64,000 bases of DNA from Geodermatophilus obscurus (GTDB lineage: Bacteria > Actinomycetota > Actinomycetes > Mycobacteriales > Geodermatophilaceae): assembly GCF_900143215.1 (NCBI RefSeq), contig NZ_FRDM01000012.1, forward strand, positions 56,964 through 120,963. The letters are read 5' to 3'. The translations under genes were made by a program, and so were the position numbers. Positions 33,292 through 42,720 of this stretch are shown here, piece after piece. How positions within the stretch are numbered: position 1 is the stretch's first letter; every line of letters starts with the position of its first letter. Below the pieces are notes generated by a model. It was given only the letters and a program-made list of their open reading frames with translations. It ran no database searches and had not been told where the DNA came from.

Positions 33292-35204
33292 GGCCGCTCC
33301 TCGACCGCCTCGGCCATGCTCCCCTCGGCGCGCTCGGCGAGCACCGCCGTCCACTCGGCGATGCGCCGGGCGACGTCCTGCTCGGTGAGGCCGGCGTCGG
33401 CCAGCACCTGGCCGACGCTGCCGTGCTGGAGGAACTGCTGCGGCAGGCCGAGGGCCCGCACCGGGACGTCGGTGCCGCGGTCCTGCAGCGCCTGGGTCAG
33501 CGTGGTGCCCACGCCACCGGCCCGCCCGCCGTCCTCGACGGTGACGACCAGCCGGAAGCCGTCGGCCAGCGCCACGAGCTCGTCGGAGACCGGCAGCACC
33601 CAGCGCGGGTCGGCGACGGTCACCTCGATGCCGTGGTCGGCGGCGCGCTCGGCGGCGGCCAGGCACATCGGCACCATCGAGCCGACGGCGACCAGCAGCA
33701 CCTCCGGCCGCTGCCCGCGGCGCAGCACGTCGACCGGCCCGCGCCGCTCCAGCGCCGGGAGGTCGACCGGCGGGGTGCCCTTGGGGAAGCGCACGACGCT
33801 CGGGCCGTCGGTCACCTCGACGGCCTCGCGCAGCGCCTCTCGCAGCGTCGGCTCGTCCCGCGGTGCGGCCAGCCGCAGCCCGGGGACGACGGAGAGGATC
33901 GACATGTCCCACATGCCGTTGTGCGAGGCGCCGTCACTGCCGGTGACCCCGGCCCGGTCCAGGACGACGGTCACCGGCTGGCGGTGCAGCGCGACGTCCA
34001 TGAGCAGCTGGTCGAAGGCCCGGTTCAGGAAGGTCGAGTAGACCGCGACCACGGGGTGCAGCCCGCCCATCGCCAGGCCCGCGGCCGAGGTGAGCGCGTG
34101 CTGCTCGGCGATGCCCACGTCGTAGGTGCGCTCCGGGAAGCGCTCGGCGAAGGCGGCCAGACCGGTCGGGTGCAGCATCGCCGCGGTGATCGCGACGACG
34201 TCGGAGCGCTCGGCGCCGATGCGCACCAGCTCGTCGGAGAACGCCGTCGTCCAGTCGCGGCCGGCGCTCACGGTGCTCGCCCCGCTGTCGGGGTCGAAGA
34301 CCCCGGTGGCGTGCCAGGCGTCGATCTGGTCGGTCTCGGCCGGCGGGTAGCCGAAGCCCTTGGTGGTGACGGCGTGCACGATGACCGGCCCGCCGAAGGA
34401 ACGGGCGCGGCGCAGCGCGGACTCCATCGCCCGGATGTCGTGGCCGTCGACCGGGCCGAGGTACTTCAGGCCGAGGTCCTCGAACATGCCCTGCGGGGAG
34501 AGGACGTCCTTGAGGCCCTTCTTGATGGCGTGCAGCGCGTCGTAGAGCGCCGACCCCAGCACCGGGGCGCGGTGCAGCGCCTGGCGGACCTGCAGCAGCG
34601 CCTGCTCGTAGCCCGGGCGCAGCCGCAGCGTGGCCAGCGCGTCGGCGACCCCGCCGATCGTCGGCGAGTACGAGCGGCCGTTGTCGTTGACGACGATGAC
34701 CACCGGCCGGTCCTGGGCGCCGGCGATGTTGTTCAGCGCCTCCCAGGCCATGCCGCCGGTGAGCGCGCCGTCGCCGATCACGGCGACCACCGGGCGCCGG
34801 TCACCGCGGACGGCGAAGGCCTTGGCCAGCCCGTCGGCGTAGGACAGCGAGGTCGAGGCGTGGCTGTTCTCCACCCAGTCGTGCTCGCTCTCGGCCCGGC
34901 TCGGGTAGCCGGAGAGACCGTCGCGCTGGCGCAGCCGCGTGAAGTCCGCCACCCGGCCGGTGAGCATCTTGTGCACGTAGCTCTGGTGGCCGGTGTCGAA
35001 GACGACCGGCTCGCGCGGGGAGTCGAACACCCGGTGCACGGCGATGGTCAGCTCGACCGCACCGAGGTTGGGCCCGAGGTGCCCGCCGGTCTTGGCGACG
35101 CTGGTGACCAGCGCGTCGCGGATCTCGGCGGCCAGTGCCGGCAGCTGTTCGGCCGGGAGCGCCTTCAGGTCGTCAGGGGTGCGGAGCGATCGCAGGAGCG
35201 ACAC
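33288..35204 (-). CDS. dxs: 1-deoxy-D-xylulose-5-phosphate synthase, 638 aa
   Basis: It condenses pyruvate and glyceraldehyde 3-phosphate to DXP, the entry step of the MEP isoprenoid pathway. The thiamine-diphosphate motif [26 protein letters not shown]-type segment [14 protein letters not shown], the conserved His in [13 protein letters not shown], the catalytic Glu region [18 protein letters not shown] and the C-terminal RFPKGTPPV are all present. Length is normal. GTG 35204 has a weak GAGGA box. Equivalent to Rv2682c dxs1. Confidence 0.97.
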   Translation of the reverse strand: MSLLRSLRTPDDLKALPAEQLPALAAEIRDALVTSVAKTGGHLGPNLGAVELTIAVHRVFDSPREPVVFDTGHQSYVHKMLTGRVADFTRLRQRDGLSGYPSRAESEHDWVENSHASTSLSYADGLAKAFAVRGDRRPVVAVIGDGALTGGMAWEALNNIAGAQDRPVVIVVNDNGRSYSPTIGGVADALATLRLRPGYEQALLQVRQALHRAPVLGSALYDALHAIKKGLKDVLSPQGMFEDLGLKYLGPVDGHDIRAMESALRRARSFGGPVIVHAVTTKGFGYPPAETDQIDAWHATGVFDPDSGASTVSAGRDWTTAFSDELVRIGAERSDVVAITAAMLHPTGLAAFAERFPERTYDVGIAEQHALTSAAGLAMGGLHPVVAVYSTFLNRAFDQLLMDVALHRQPVTVVLDRAGVTGSDGASHNGMWDMSILSVVPGLRLAAPRDEPTLREALREAVEVTDGPSVVRFPKGTPPVDLPALERRGPVDVLRRGQRPEVLLVAVGSMVPMCLAAAERAADHGIEVTVADPRWVLPVSDELVALADGFRLVVTVEDGGRAGGVGTTLTQALQDRGTDVPVRALGLPQQFLQHGSVGQVLADAGLTEQDVARRIAEWTAVLAERAEGSMAEAVEERP

Positions 35205-35318
35205 GAGGGGGGTGCGTCCTCTCCATCGGCGGCAGGTGCGGCGTTGCGACGGCCGCCGATCAACTGTAGACGCGTGCGGCCGACCTCTTCCGGGCGAGCG
35301 CGTGCCCGGGGCCCGCGC

Positions 35319-35687
35319 TCAGAGCCGCGGTACCCAGCGTTCCCCGCGCAACGCACCGGCCACCGCCTCGACGCCGCGGGCGGCCGACGCCAGCCGCGCA
35401 CCCTCCCGCTCGTAGGCCGCGATCGCCGCCTCCATCGCGTCGGCCGGCAGGTCGTCGGCGAGCTCCACCCGCACGGTGCGCCAGCCCGCCCGGGCGGCCT
35501 CCAGGCCCGCGGTGACGTGGTCGCGGGCGAAGCGGGCGAGCAGCACCGGGTAGCGGCGCAGCACCTCGTGTGCCCGGTAGTCCGGCGGCACCAGGTCGAA
35601 CAGCCAGGCCACCGCGGTGTGCTCCCAGTCGGGGGCACCAGGTGGCCGCACGGCGGCGGGCCATCCCGGGGGCAGCGTCGGGTCCAC
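35319..35687 (-). CDS. Conserved actinobacterial protein, 122 aa
   Basis: GTG 35687 opens VDPTLPPGWPAAVRPPGAPDW, then AVAWLFDLVPPDYRAHEVLRRYPVLLARFARDHV and a helical C-terminus with VRVELADDLPADAMEAAIAAYEREG. The composition and helix pattern look like a genuine conserved protein, but I do not recognise a characterised family. It precedes dxs on the same strand, with a 114-base gap. Confidence 0.7.
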   Translation of the reverse strand: MDPTLPPGWPAAVRPPGAPDWEHTAVAWLFDLVPPDYRAHEVLRRYPVLLARFARDHVTAGLEAARAGWRTVRVELADDLPADAMEAAIAAYEREGARLASAARGVEAVAGALRGERWVPRL

Positions 35688-35740
35688 CGCACCAGTCTGC
35701 CGCACCGCTCGAACAGGCGTTCGACGCGGCGCGCGGCCAC

Positions 35741-35783
35741 GAGGACGGCGGCCCTCCTGCGGGGGGCAGGAGGCTCCGTCCTC
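35741..35783 (-). terminator. Nested terminator at the DUF4177 stop
   Basis: Outer arms GAGGACGG (35741-35748) and CCGTCCTC (35776-35783) enclose inner arms CCTCCTGC (35753-35760) and GCAGGAGG (35766-35773). It touches the stop codon of the DUF4177 gene. Confidence 0.7.
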
Positions 35784-36009
35784 AGGAGGTGGGGCGCTTG
35801 AGCCAGAACTGCTCGAATCCCCAGGTGCCCGCGCCGCTGGAGTGGTAGCTGACCAGCTCCCAGCCCTCGCTGCCGAGCCGGTTGAGCACCGAGCTGGTGT
35901 CACCGGCCTGGCGCTCGAGCTGCCCGCCGGGGAGCTTGACGCTCACCCCAGCCCGCTGCGACTCGGCGTCGTTGGCCGTGATGACCGAGGCGTACTCCCA
36001 GGTGGTCAC
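35782..36009 (-). CDS. DUF4177-like small protein, 75 aa
   Basis: This is a one-domain protein with the family pattern TWEYASVITANDAESQ at the start and VLNRLGSEGWELVSYHSSG followed by FWLKRP at the end. The GWELV core is the hallmark. Role unknown. GTG 36009. Transcription is toward dxs, with a terminator right at the stop. Confidence 0.85.
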   Translation of the reverse strand: MTTWEYASVITANDAESQRAGVSVKLPGGQLERQAGDTSSVLNRLGSEGWELVSYHSSGAGTWGFEQFWLKRPTS

Positions 36010-36217
36010 GGAGGGCCACGGTAGTCGGTCGCGCGATTCACACCGGGACCGGTCGATCCGTTCCGTCCGGACCCTTCCGTCACGGCGCCACCCCGGTTAC
36101 CGTCACCAAGAGCTCCCGGCCGAATGCACTGCGTGTGCACACCGCGTCGGGGCTCTCCGGGCCGCCGGGTCCGACATCTGCCACCAGCCGCACCCACCCG
36201 CCGAGGGGACCGCCCGC

Positions 36218-36937
36218 ATGCTCCGCCCGTCGAGAACCCGCACCGAGGGCTCGCGCCCGCCCCGGGTCGCGACCACCGCCCTGGGGATGCTGTCCTTCAT
36301 CGGCATGGCCGCCGGGCTGGGCGCCGTCGCGGCCGATGAGGGCGGGGTCCCCGGGCCCGGCACCACGGCCGTGCACAGCGCGGTCGACGCGTCGGCCACC
36401 GGCGTCGGGGACGCCGTCCGTGCCGGGCAGATCGGGGACGCCGCGCGCGCCGGCGAGATCGGCGCGGCCGCCCGTGCCGAGGGGACCGGGGCCCCGGTCC
36501 CCTCGCCGGCTGCCTCCCCCGCCGCACCGCCCGCCGGCGCCGCGACGCCGGAGGCCGGGACCCCGGCGCCCGCGGATCCGCCGGCCCCCGCGCTCGCCCC
36601 GTCGCCGGTGACCGGCACGGGGACCGCCCGGTCGTCCTCGGCCGCTGCGTCGGCCCCTGCTGCATCGCCGTCCGCCGCCGCGCCGGCTCCGGCGGCTCCG
36701 AAGGCCCCGGCCCCGGCCCCGGCACCCGCCCCGGCCCCCGCCGCGTCGTCCTCCGCCGTGGCGCGGCAGGCCCCCGTGCCCCCCGCGCCGGCGCCGGTCG
36801 TGCCCGTCGTCCCCCAGGCCGTGCCGGCGACCCCCTCGGCGGAGCCGACGCCGACCACCGCGGTGGAGGAGACCGACGAGCCCGCTCCGGCCCCGGACGC
36901 CGAGAAGAGCAGGAAGAAGAAGCGCGGCGGGGACTGA
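36218..36937 (+). CDS. Membrane-anchored or exported Ala/Pro-rich protein, 239 aa
   Basis: ATG 36218 follows GAGGGG by 9 bases. A basic N-terminus (MLRPSRTRTEGSRPPR) precedes one hydrophobic helix (VATTALGMLSFIGMAAGLGAV), consistent with a signal anchor. The rest is low-complexity Ala/Pro/Gly with three diverged 9-10-residue units (GDAVRAGQI, GDAARAGEI, GAAARAEG) and a basic end (EKSRKKKRGGD). It looks like a cell-envelope spacer protein. A possible -10 box, TACCGT, lies about 120 bases upstream. No enzymatic domain is seen. Confidence 0.65.
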   Translation: MLRPSRTRTEGSRPPRVATTALGMLSFIGMAAGLGAVAADEGGVPGPGTTAVHSAVDASATGVGDAVRAGQIGDAARAGEIGAAARAEGTGAPVPSPAASPAAPPAGAATPEAGTPAPADPPAPALAPSPVTGTGTARSSSAAASAPAASPSAAAPAPAAPKAPAPAPAPAPAPAASSSAVARQAPVPPAPAPVVPVVPQAVPATPSAEPTPTTAVEETDEPAPAPDAEKSRKKKRGGD

Positions 36938-36946
36938 CCCCGGCGG

Positions 36947-38347
36947 TCAGGCGGGTTCGAGCAGCGCGACGCACTCCACGTGCCCGGTCATCGGGAAGGC
37001 GTCGAAGCCGCGCAGGGCGGACAGCCGGTAGCCACCCTCGGCGAAGGCCGCGACGTCGCGCGCCAGTGACGCCGGGTCGCAGGCGACGTAGACGACCGCG
37101 CGCGGCCCGGCCGCGGCGAGCACCCGGCTCACCGCGGCCCCGGCACCGGCCCGGGGCGGGTCGAGGACGACGACGTCCGGTGCCCCGGCCAGCTCGGCGA
37201 GCAGTTCGGTGAGCCCCTCGGCGTCCACCTCGCCCTGCCAGACCTCCGCCTGCGGCAGCGCGGCGAGGTTGGCCTCGGCGGCGGCGCAGGCGGCCTCGTC
37301 GGCCTCCACGCAGACCACCCGGCCCGCCGGACCGGCCGCGGGCGCGACCGCGCCGCCGAAGAGCCCGGCCCCGGCGTAGAGGTCGAGCACCGTCTCCCCC
37401 GACCGGACGCCGGCGAACGCGGCGACCGCCCCGGTGAGCGCGTCCGCCGCGGCGGGGTGGACCTGCCAGAAGCCGGTGCCCTCGACCTCCCAGTCGCGTC
37501 CGGCGGCCCAGCGCGCGGCCCGGCCGGCCGGCGCCGTGCCGTCGTCCCGCCCCGCCCCGTCCTCGCCGGCGCGCAGCACCCGCGTCGACTGCGGCCGGCC
37601 CCGGCGGTCCAGCCGGGTGGTGGTCACGGTGCCGGCGGAATCGACCGCGACGTCCACCGCGCCGGCGCCCGGCCAGCGGCGGCCGAGGACGGCGGCCGCG
37701 GCCGGCTCCACGGTGATCGGGCAGTCGTCGAGCAGCACCAGGTCGTGCGAGCGGTGCCGGCGCAGCCCCGCGGCCCCGGCGCGGTCGACGGCGAACCGGG
37801 CGCGGGTGCGCCAGCGCAGCGGACCGCCGGGCAGCGCCTCGACGACCAGGCCGCGCACGACGGCGTCGTCCTCCGGCAGCCCGCCGAGCCGGGTCAGCTG
37901 CTCGCGGACCACCTCGGCCTTGAGTCGCAGCTGCCCCTCGTGCGCGACGTGCTGCCAGTCGCAGCCGCCGCAGCGCCCCGGACCGCTGTAGGGGCAGGGC
38001 CGCGGCACCCGGTCGGGGGCGGCCTCGAGCACCTCGACGGCGTCGGCGCGGCAGAAACCGGGCTGGCGGTCCTCGGTGACCCGGACGACGACCCGCTCGC
38101 CGGGCAACGCGTGCCGCACGAAGACGACCCGGCCCTCGTGCCGGGCCACGCAGTGCCCGCCGTGCGCCACCGGTCCCACGGTGACCTCGAACTCCCGGCC
38201 GGTCCAGCCCCCGCCGCGGTCGGGCCGAGCCCTTCGGCCCCGCTGCCGGGGCCTGCGGCGAGCCTCGATCGGGTCCCGCCCTGAGCTCGCGAAGGGTGGG
38301 GAGGACGGGGTCCTTCCACGGTGGGGGGCAGCGGGGTCTTCATCCAT
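36947..38347 (-). CDS. TrmA/RumA-family 5-methyluridine RNA methyltransferase, 466 aa
   Basis: A TRAM domain (EVTVGPVAHGGHCVARHEGR) is followed by the iron-sulfur cysteines (CPYSGPGRCGGCDWQH), the SAM site ETVLDLYAGAGLFGG, the DPPRAGAG loop, the catalytic Cys in VVYVACDPASLARD and the base Glu in HVECVALL. It methylates U in tRNA or rRNA (Rv2689c equivalent). The only ATG, at 38347, overlaps the permease stop, and the next 45 or so codons run through a dispersed intergenic repeat (38269-38315) before the TRAM domain. Either this tail is made, or translation begins at a GTG inside the TRAM strand (VGPVAHGG). The tail is unlike anything in the family. Confidence 0.9.
   Translation of the reverse strand: MDEDPAAPHRGRTPSSPPFASSGRDPIEARRRPRQRGRRARPDRGGGWTGREFEVTVGPVAHGGHCVARHEGRVVFVRHALPGERVVVRVTEDRQPGFCRADAVEVLEAAPDRVPRPCPYSGPGRCGGCDWQHVAHEGQLRLKAEVVREQLTRLGGLPEDDAVVRGLVVEALPGGPLRWRTRARFAVDRAGAAGLRRHRSHDLVLLDDCPITVEPAAAAVLGRRWPGAGAVDVAVDSAGTVTTTRLDRRGRPQSTRVLRAGEDGAGRDDGTAPAGRAARWAAGRDWEVEGTGFWQVHPAAADALTGAVAAFAGVRSGETVLDLYAGAGLFGGAVAPAAGPAGRVVCVEADEAACAAAEANLAALPQAEVWQGEVDAEGLTELLAELAGAPDVVVLDPPRAGAGAAVSRVLAAAGPRAVVYVACDPASLARDVAAFAEGGYRLSALRGFDAFPMTGHVECVALLEPA
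38269..38315 (-). repeat. Dispersed intergenic hairpin repeat, copy 2 (inside the methyltransferase frame)
   Basis: Read on the minus strand it carries AAGGACCCCGTCCTCCCC, then CCCTTCGCGAGCTCAGGG and CGGGACCC, nearly identical to copy 1. It lies in frame at the 5' end of the TrmA-like gene and encodes roughly residues 12-27 of the open frame. Confidence 0.75.
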
Positions 38348-40373
38348 AGGGGGTCGCCTCGGAGGGGTCGGTGATCCCGCGCCGCAGGTCCCCCGGCGCC
38401 GGTCCGGCGCCGCGGCCGTCGTCGTCGCGGCCGATGGAGCTCTCCAGCTGCCAGGGCACCGTGGTGATCATGACGCCGGGCTGGAACTGCAGGCGGGCGC
38501 GCAGCCGCAGCGCGCTCTGGTTGTGCAGCACGTTCTCCCACCAGTGGCCCACCACGTACTGGGGCACGAAGACCACGACCAGCTCCCGGGGGCTGACCCG
38601 GCGGATGCCCTTGACGAAGTCGACCACCGGCCGGGTGATCTCGCGGTACGGGGACTCCAGCACGGTCAGCGGCACGGGGATGTCGTAGCGCTCCCACTGC
38701 TGCTGCAGGGCCCGCGTCTCGGCGTCGTCGACGTTGACCGTGAGCGCGGTGAGGTGGTCGGGCCGCGTGGCCCGGGCGAAGGCCAGCGCCCGCAGCGTCG
38801 GCTTGTGGACCTTGGACACCAGCACGACGGCGTGCACCTTGCTGGGCAGCAGCCGCGAGTCGGTGTCGGGCACCAGCTGCTCGGCGACGTGCGAGTAGTG
38901 CCGGTTGATCGCCTTCATCAGCAGGAAGAGCACCGGCATCACCAGCAGGACCAGCCACGCCCCGCGGGTGAACTTCGTGACGACGATGATCAGCAGCACG
39001 ACCGTGGTGAGGCTGCCGCCGACGGCGTTGATCGCCTGCGACCGGCGGATGCGGGCGCGGGCCTGCGGGTCGGTCCCCGAGCGCAGCTCGCGGTTCCAGT
39101 GCCGGACCATGCCCCACTGGCCGATCGAGAAGCTGGTGAAGACCCCGACGATGTACATCTGGATCAGCCGGTTGACGTCGGCGCCGAAGGCGGCGATGAG
39201 CAGCGCGGCGAACCCGGCGAGCAGCAGGATGCCGTTGCTGTAGACCAGCTTGTCGCCGCGGGTGTGCAGCTGCCGGGGCAGGAAGCGGTCCTGGGCCAGC
39301 ACCGAGCCGAGCAGCGGGAAGCCGTTGAACGCGGTGTTGGCGGCCAGGATGAGGACCAGCGCGGTGGCGGCCTGGATGTAGAAGAAGCCCGGCGAGGTCG
39401 GCCCGCCGAACACGGCCGCGGCGATCTGGGCGATGACGGTCCGCTGCGGCTCGGTCTCGCAGGCGGTGAAACCCACCAGGTCGCAGGGGTGCTCGGCGTA
39501 CCGGACGTCGGCGAAGAGGGCCACCGCGGTGACGCCGGAGAACATCACCGCGGCGATGCCGCCCATGAGCGCGAGCGTCGTGGCGGCGTTGCGGCCCTTC
39601 GGCGGCTTGAACGCCGGCACGCCGTTGGCGATCGCCTCCACCCCGGTGAGCGCGGTGCACCCGGAGGCGAAGGCGCGGAACACGAAGAACAGCAGCGCCA
39701 CCCCGGTCAGCTGCTCGAAGCCCGGCTCGGGGGTGATCGAGTAGCCGGCGCTCTCGGCGGTGATGTCGTCGCCGAGGAACTGGCGCAGCAGCCCGGTGCC
39801 GACCATCACCAGGATGCCGGAGACGAACAGGTAGGTCGGGACGGCGAAGGTGCGGCCGGACTCGCGGAGCCCGCGCAGGTTGGCCGCGGCGAGCAGCGCC
39901 ACCAGGCCCACGGCGATCGCCACGCGGTGCTGGTCCAGGTCCGGGAAGGCCGAGATGATGTTGTCGGTGCCGGCCGCGACGGACACCGCGACGGTGAGCA
40001 CGTAGTCCACGAGCAGCGCACTGGCCACGGTCAGCCCGGCGAACTGCCCGTGGTTCTTCATCGCGACCTCGTAGTCGCCGCCGCCGGAGGGGTAGGCCCG
40101 CACCACCTGCCGGTAGGAGAGGACGACCGTCACGAGCAGCAGGACGACGGCGAGCGCCAGCCAGGGTGCCAGGTAGAGGAACGCCGTCCCGGCCAGCGTC
40201 AGGACGATGAGGATCTCCTGCGTGGCGTAGGCCACCGAGGACAGCGGGTCGCTCGCGAAGATGGGCAGCGCCAGGCGCTTGGGCAGCAGGGACTCCCCCA
40301 GCCGGTCGCTGCGCACGGGGCGGCCCAGGACCAGGCGCTTGGGGAGTTGTCCGAGATCGGACAGGGTCGGCAC
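38340..40373 (-). CDS. APC-superfamily permease with cytoplasmic C-terminal domain, 677 aa
   Basis: The N-terminal 480 residues hold 12 membrane helices of the amino acid-polyamine-organocation fold (PIFASDPLSSVAYATQEI and YPSGGGDYEVAMKNHG are hallmarks of this group). The C-terminal 170 residues form a soluble USP-like domain (VHAVVLVSKVHKPTLRALAFAR). It is equivalent to Rv2690c and sits divergent from the K+-uptake regulators ceoB/ceoC, so K+ or amino-acid transport is likely; substrate unproven. GTG 40373 (VPTLSDLGQLPKR) fits the family start, with no clear Shine-Dalgarno sequence. Confidence 0.9.
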   Translation of the reverse strand: MPTLSDLGQLPKRLVLGRPVRSDRLGESLLPKRLALPIFASDPLSSVAYATQEILIVLTLAGTAFLYLAPWLALAVVLLLVTVVLSYRQVVRAYPSGGGDYEVAMKNHGQFAGLTVASALLVDYVLTVAVSVAAGTDNIISAFPDLDQHRVAIAVGLVALLAAANLRGLRESGRTFAVPTYLFVSGILVMVGTGLLRQFLGDDITAESAGYSITPEPGFEQLTGVALLFFVFRAFASGCTALTGVEAIANGVPAFKPPKGRNAATTLALMGGIAAVMFSGVTAVALFADVRYAEHPCDLVGFTACETEPQRTVIAQIAAAVFGGPTSPGFFYIQAATALVLILAANTAFNGFPLLGSVLAQDRFLPRQLHTRGDKLVYSNGILLLAGFAALLIAAFGADVNRLIQMYIVGVFTSFSIGQWGMVRHWNRELRSGTDPQARARIRRSQAINAVGGSLTTVVLLIIVVTKFTRGAWLVLLVMPVLFLLMKAINRHYSHVAEQLVPDTDSRLLPSKVHAVVLVSKVHKPTLRALAFARATRPDHLTALTVNVDDAETRALQQQWERYDIPVPLTVLESPYREITRPVVDFVKGIRRVSPRELVVVFVPQYVVGHWWENVLHNQSALRLRARLQFQPGVMITTVPWQLESSIGRDDDGRGAGPAPGDLRRGITDPSEATPYG

Positions 40374-40537
40374 GGCGGCGATGGTACGGACGCGCGGCTC
40401 CTCCGCGCCCCCGTCCAGGGGGTGAGTTCCGGCGCTGCGGATCGCGGTCCGGTCAGCGCCCAGGTGTAGCTTCGCGGCCGGACACGCGCGGGCGGGACGG
40501 CGCCGGCGCACCGTACCTGTGAGCTTGGGAGAAGCCC

Positions 40538-41206
40538 GTGCACGTGGTCGTGATGGGCTGCGGCCGCGTCGGGTCGGCGATCGCCCGCCGGCTCGAGGAC
40601 GTCGGCCACAGCGTGGCCGTGATCGACCAGGACCCCGAGGCCTTCCGCCGGCTGGGCCCGGACTTCGCCGGCCGTCAGGTCACCGGCCTGGGCTTCGACC
40701 GTCAGACCCTGCTCGACGCCGGCATCGACTCCGCCGGCGCGTTCGCCGCGGTGAGCAGCGGCGACAACTCCAACATCATCAGCGCGCGGGTGGCGCGGGA
40801 GACCTTCGGCGTCCAGCACGTCGTGGCCCGCATCTACGACTCCAAGCGCGCCGAGATCTACGAGCGGATGGGCATCCCCAGCGTCGCGACCGTCCCGTGG
40901 ACGGTGAACCGGCTGCTGCGCGAGCTGCTCTCGGTCAAGGTCAGCGAGCTCTGGCGGGAGCCGACCGGGCAGGTGCTGCTGATGCGGGTCACGGTCACCG
41001 AGCCGTGGGTCGGCCGGCGGCTGGCCGACCTGGAGGCGGCGTCCGGGGCGCGGGCCGCCTGGCTGGTCCGCTTCGGCGAGGCCCAGCTGCCCACCGCCGC
41101 CACCGTGCTGCAGGACGGCGACCAGCTCGTGGTCGCCTCGACCGACGCGATCACCCAGCGGGTGCACGAGGTGGTCGAGCAGGGCCCCGCAGGAGGGGGA
41201 CACTGA
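40538..41206 (+). CDS. ceoB: TrkA-type K+ uptake regulator (RCK domain) CeoB, 222 aa
   Basis: An RCK_N NAD-binding domain (MHVVVMGCGRVGSAIARRLEDVGHSVAVID) is followed by RCK_C (EPTGQVLLMRVTV...LQDGDQLVVAS). It gates a K+ channel or transporter in response to NAD(H) or nucleotides. GTG 40538 has GGGAG 6 bases upstream. The stop shares one base with the ceoC start (TGATG). Equivalent to Rv2691. Confidence 0.93.
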   Translation: MHVVVMGCGRVGSAIARRLEDVGHSVAVIDQDPEAFRRLGPDFAGRQVTGLGFDRQTLLDAGIDSAGAFAAVSSGDNSNIISARVARETFGVQHVVARIYDSKRAEIYERMGIPSVATVPWTVNRLLRELLSVKVSELWREPTGQVLLMRVTVTEPWVGRRLADLEAASGARAAWLVRFGEAQLPTAATVLQDGDQLVVASTDAITQRVHEVVEQGPAGGGH

Positions 41207-41868
41207 TGCGGGTCGCCATCGTGGGCGCGGGCGCCGTCGGGCGCTCGATCGCCGGGGAGCTGCTCTCCAACGGCCACGCCGTGATGCTCATCGAGAAGGA
41301 CGGCCGCAAGGTCCGCACCCGGGCGGTGCCCGGCGCCGAGTGGGTGCAGGCCGACGCGTGCGAGGTCTCCTCCCTGGAGGAGGCGCAGCTGGCCACCTGC
41401 GACGTGGTCGTGGCCGCCACCGGTGACGACAAGGCCAACCTCGTCGTCTCGCTGCTGGCCAAGACCGAGTTCGCGGTCAACCGGGTCGTCGCCCGGGTCA
41501 AGGACCCGCGCAACGAGTGGCTCTACACCGAGGCCTGGGGCGTCGACGTCGCCGTCTCGACGCCGCGGGTGCTGGCCGCGCTGGTCGAGGAGGCGGTGAC
41601 CGTCGGCGACGTCGTCCGGCTGATGAGCTTCCGCAAGGGCGCGGCCAACCTGGTCGAGATCACCCTCGCCGAGGACACCCCCTGGGCGGGCAAGCCGCTG
41701 CGCGAGGTGCCGCTGCCGCGGGAGACGGTGCTGAGCGCCGTCCTGCGCGGCGACCGGGTGATCACCCCGACCCCCGACGAGCCGCTCGAGGTCGGCGACG
41801 AGCTGCTGTTCATCACCCACGCCGACGTCGAGGAGCAGTTGCAGGAGGTGCTCTCCCCCGCCCCGTGA
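41206..41868 (+). CDS. ceoC: TrkA-type K+ uptake regulator CeoC, 220 aa
   Basis: This is a second RCK protein: MRVAIVGAGAVGRSIAGELLSNGHAVMLIEKDG (nucleotide site), VVVAATGDDKANLVVSLLAK, and a C-terminal RCK_C domain (GAANLVEITLAED, EPLEVGDELLFITH). AGGAGGGGGA precedes ATG 41206. The two paralogues probably form a hetero-oligomer. Equivalent to Rv2692. Confidence 0.93.
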   Translation: MRVAIVGAGAVGRSIAGELLSNGHAVMLIEKDGRKVRTRAVPGAEWVQADACEVSSLEEAQLATCDVVVAATGDDKANLVVSLLAKTEFAVNRVVARVKDPRNEWLYTEAWGVDVAVSTPRVLAALVEEAVTVGDVVRLMSFRKGAANLVEITLAEDTPWAGKPLREVPLPRETVLSAVLRGDRVITPTPDEPLEVGDELLFITHADVEEQLQEVLSPAP

Positions 41869-41895
41869 GACCCCCTCCCGGACCGGGGCCCTCGC

Positions 41896-42720
41896 TCAGG
41901 CGCCCGGCTGCGGATCCGCGCGGTGCCGGTGCAGCCGGGACACCACCCACAGGGTCACCACGACCTCGACGGCGGTGACCGGCAGGCCGAGCAGCAGCGA
42001 GGCGGTGCCCAGCAGCTCGACCTCGTCGGCGCGGTAGAGCACCCACTGGACGGCGACGCGCACCAGGAAGACGACGCCCCACATCAGCGTCAGCCAGGAG
42101 TAAGCGCGCACCATGCGGGAGTCGTCGCGCCAGTGCCGCTCGGGCGCGGGGTCGGCCGGGCGCTCGCCGGTCGCGGGGTCCGGCGGCGGCCGGTGGTGCA
42201 GCGTGGCGTTGACCCGGTGCATCCGGCGGCGCAGCCCCGGCATCGACTGCGACGCCATCGTGCCCAGGTGGCTGGGCGCGAGGAACTCGGCGACCACGCC
42301 GACCAGCGGCCAGCGGAAGGCGATCGAGCCGATCAGCACCACGCCGAGGGCGGCGTTGCGGATCAGCCCGGGGACGAAGAAGTCGCGGGCCTGCCCCGAG
42401 GCGGCGGCGATCGCCACCGCGATCGCGACGCCGAAGAGCCCGCTGAACGCCTGCTGCACGCTCTCCCGGCGCACCAGGCGCAGCCCGAAGAGCAGCACGG
42501 CGACGCCGAGGGCGGACCAGATGCCGGCGCGCAGCCCGGCCAGGGAGTTGGCCACGATGAAGGCGACCGTGGGCAGCGTGGCGTCGAGCATGCCGCGCCA
42601 GCCGCCGAGCTGGTCCAGCACCAGGTGCCGGTCGAAGGCCACGCCGGGCGGCCCGGCCGCAGCGTCGTCCCCGGGGCGTGCCGGACCAGGACGTCCGTCC
42701 CCCTCGGGTGCAGCCGTCAC
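41896..42720 (-). CDS. DUF3159 integral membrane protein, 274 aa
   Basis: The family start (LDQLGGWRGMLDATLPTVAFIVANSL) and about six helices are clear, with a charged loop in the middle (LRRRMHRVNATLHHRPPPDPATG). It is equivalent to Rv2693c. Function unknown. GTG 42720 overlaps the stop of the OB-fold gene (GTGA), and it is the last gene of a five-gene unit running from DUF3710. The stop faces ceoC across 27 bases. Confidence 0.88.
   Translation of the reverse strand: MTAAPEGDGRPGPARPGDDAAAGPPGVAFDRHLVLDQLGGWRGMLDATLPTVAFIVANSLAGLRAGIWSALGVAVLLFGLRLVRRESVQQAFSGLFGVAIAVAIAAASGQARDFFVPGLIRNAALGVVLIGSIAFRWPLVGVVAEFLAPSHLGTMASQSMPGLRRRMHRVNATLHHRPPPDPATGERPADPAPERHWRDDSRMVRAYSWLTLMWGVVFLVRVAVQWVLYRADEVELLGTASLLLGLPVTAVEVVVTLWVVSRLHRHRADPQPGA

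Noticed and set aside
36010..36217. Possible c-di-AMP-type riboswitch before the Ala/Pro-rich envelope protein
   Set aside because: Actinobacterial envelope genes often carry one, but the conserved core blocks of that riboswitch could not be found here.
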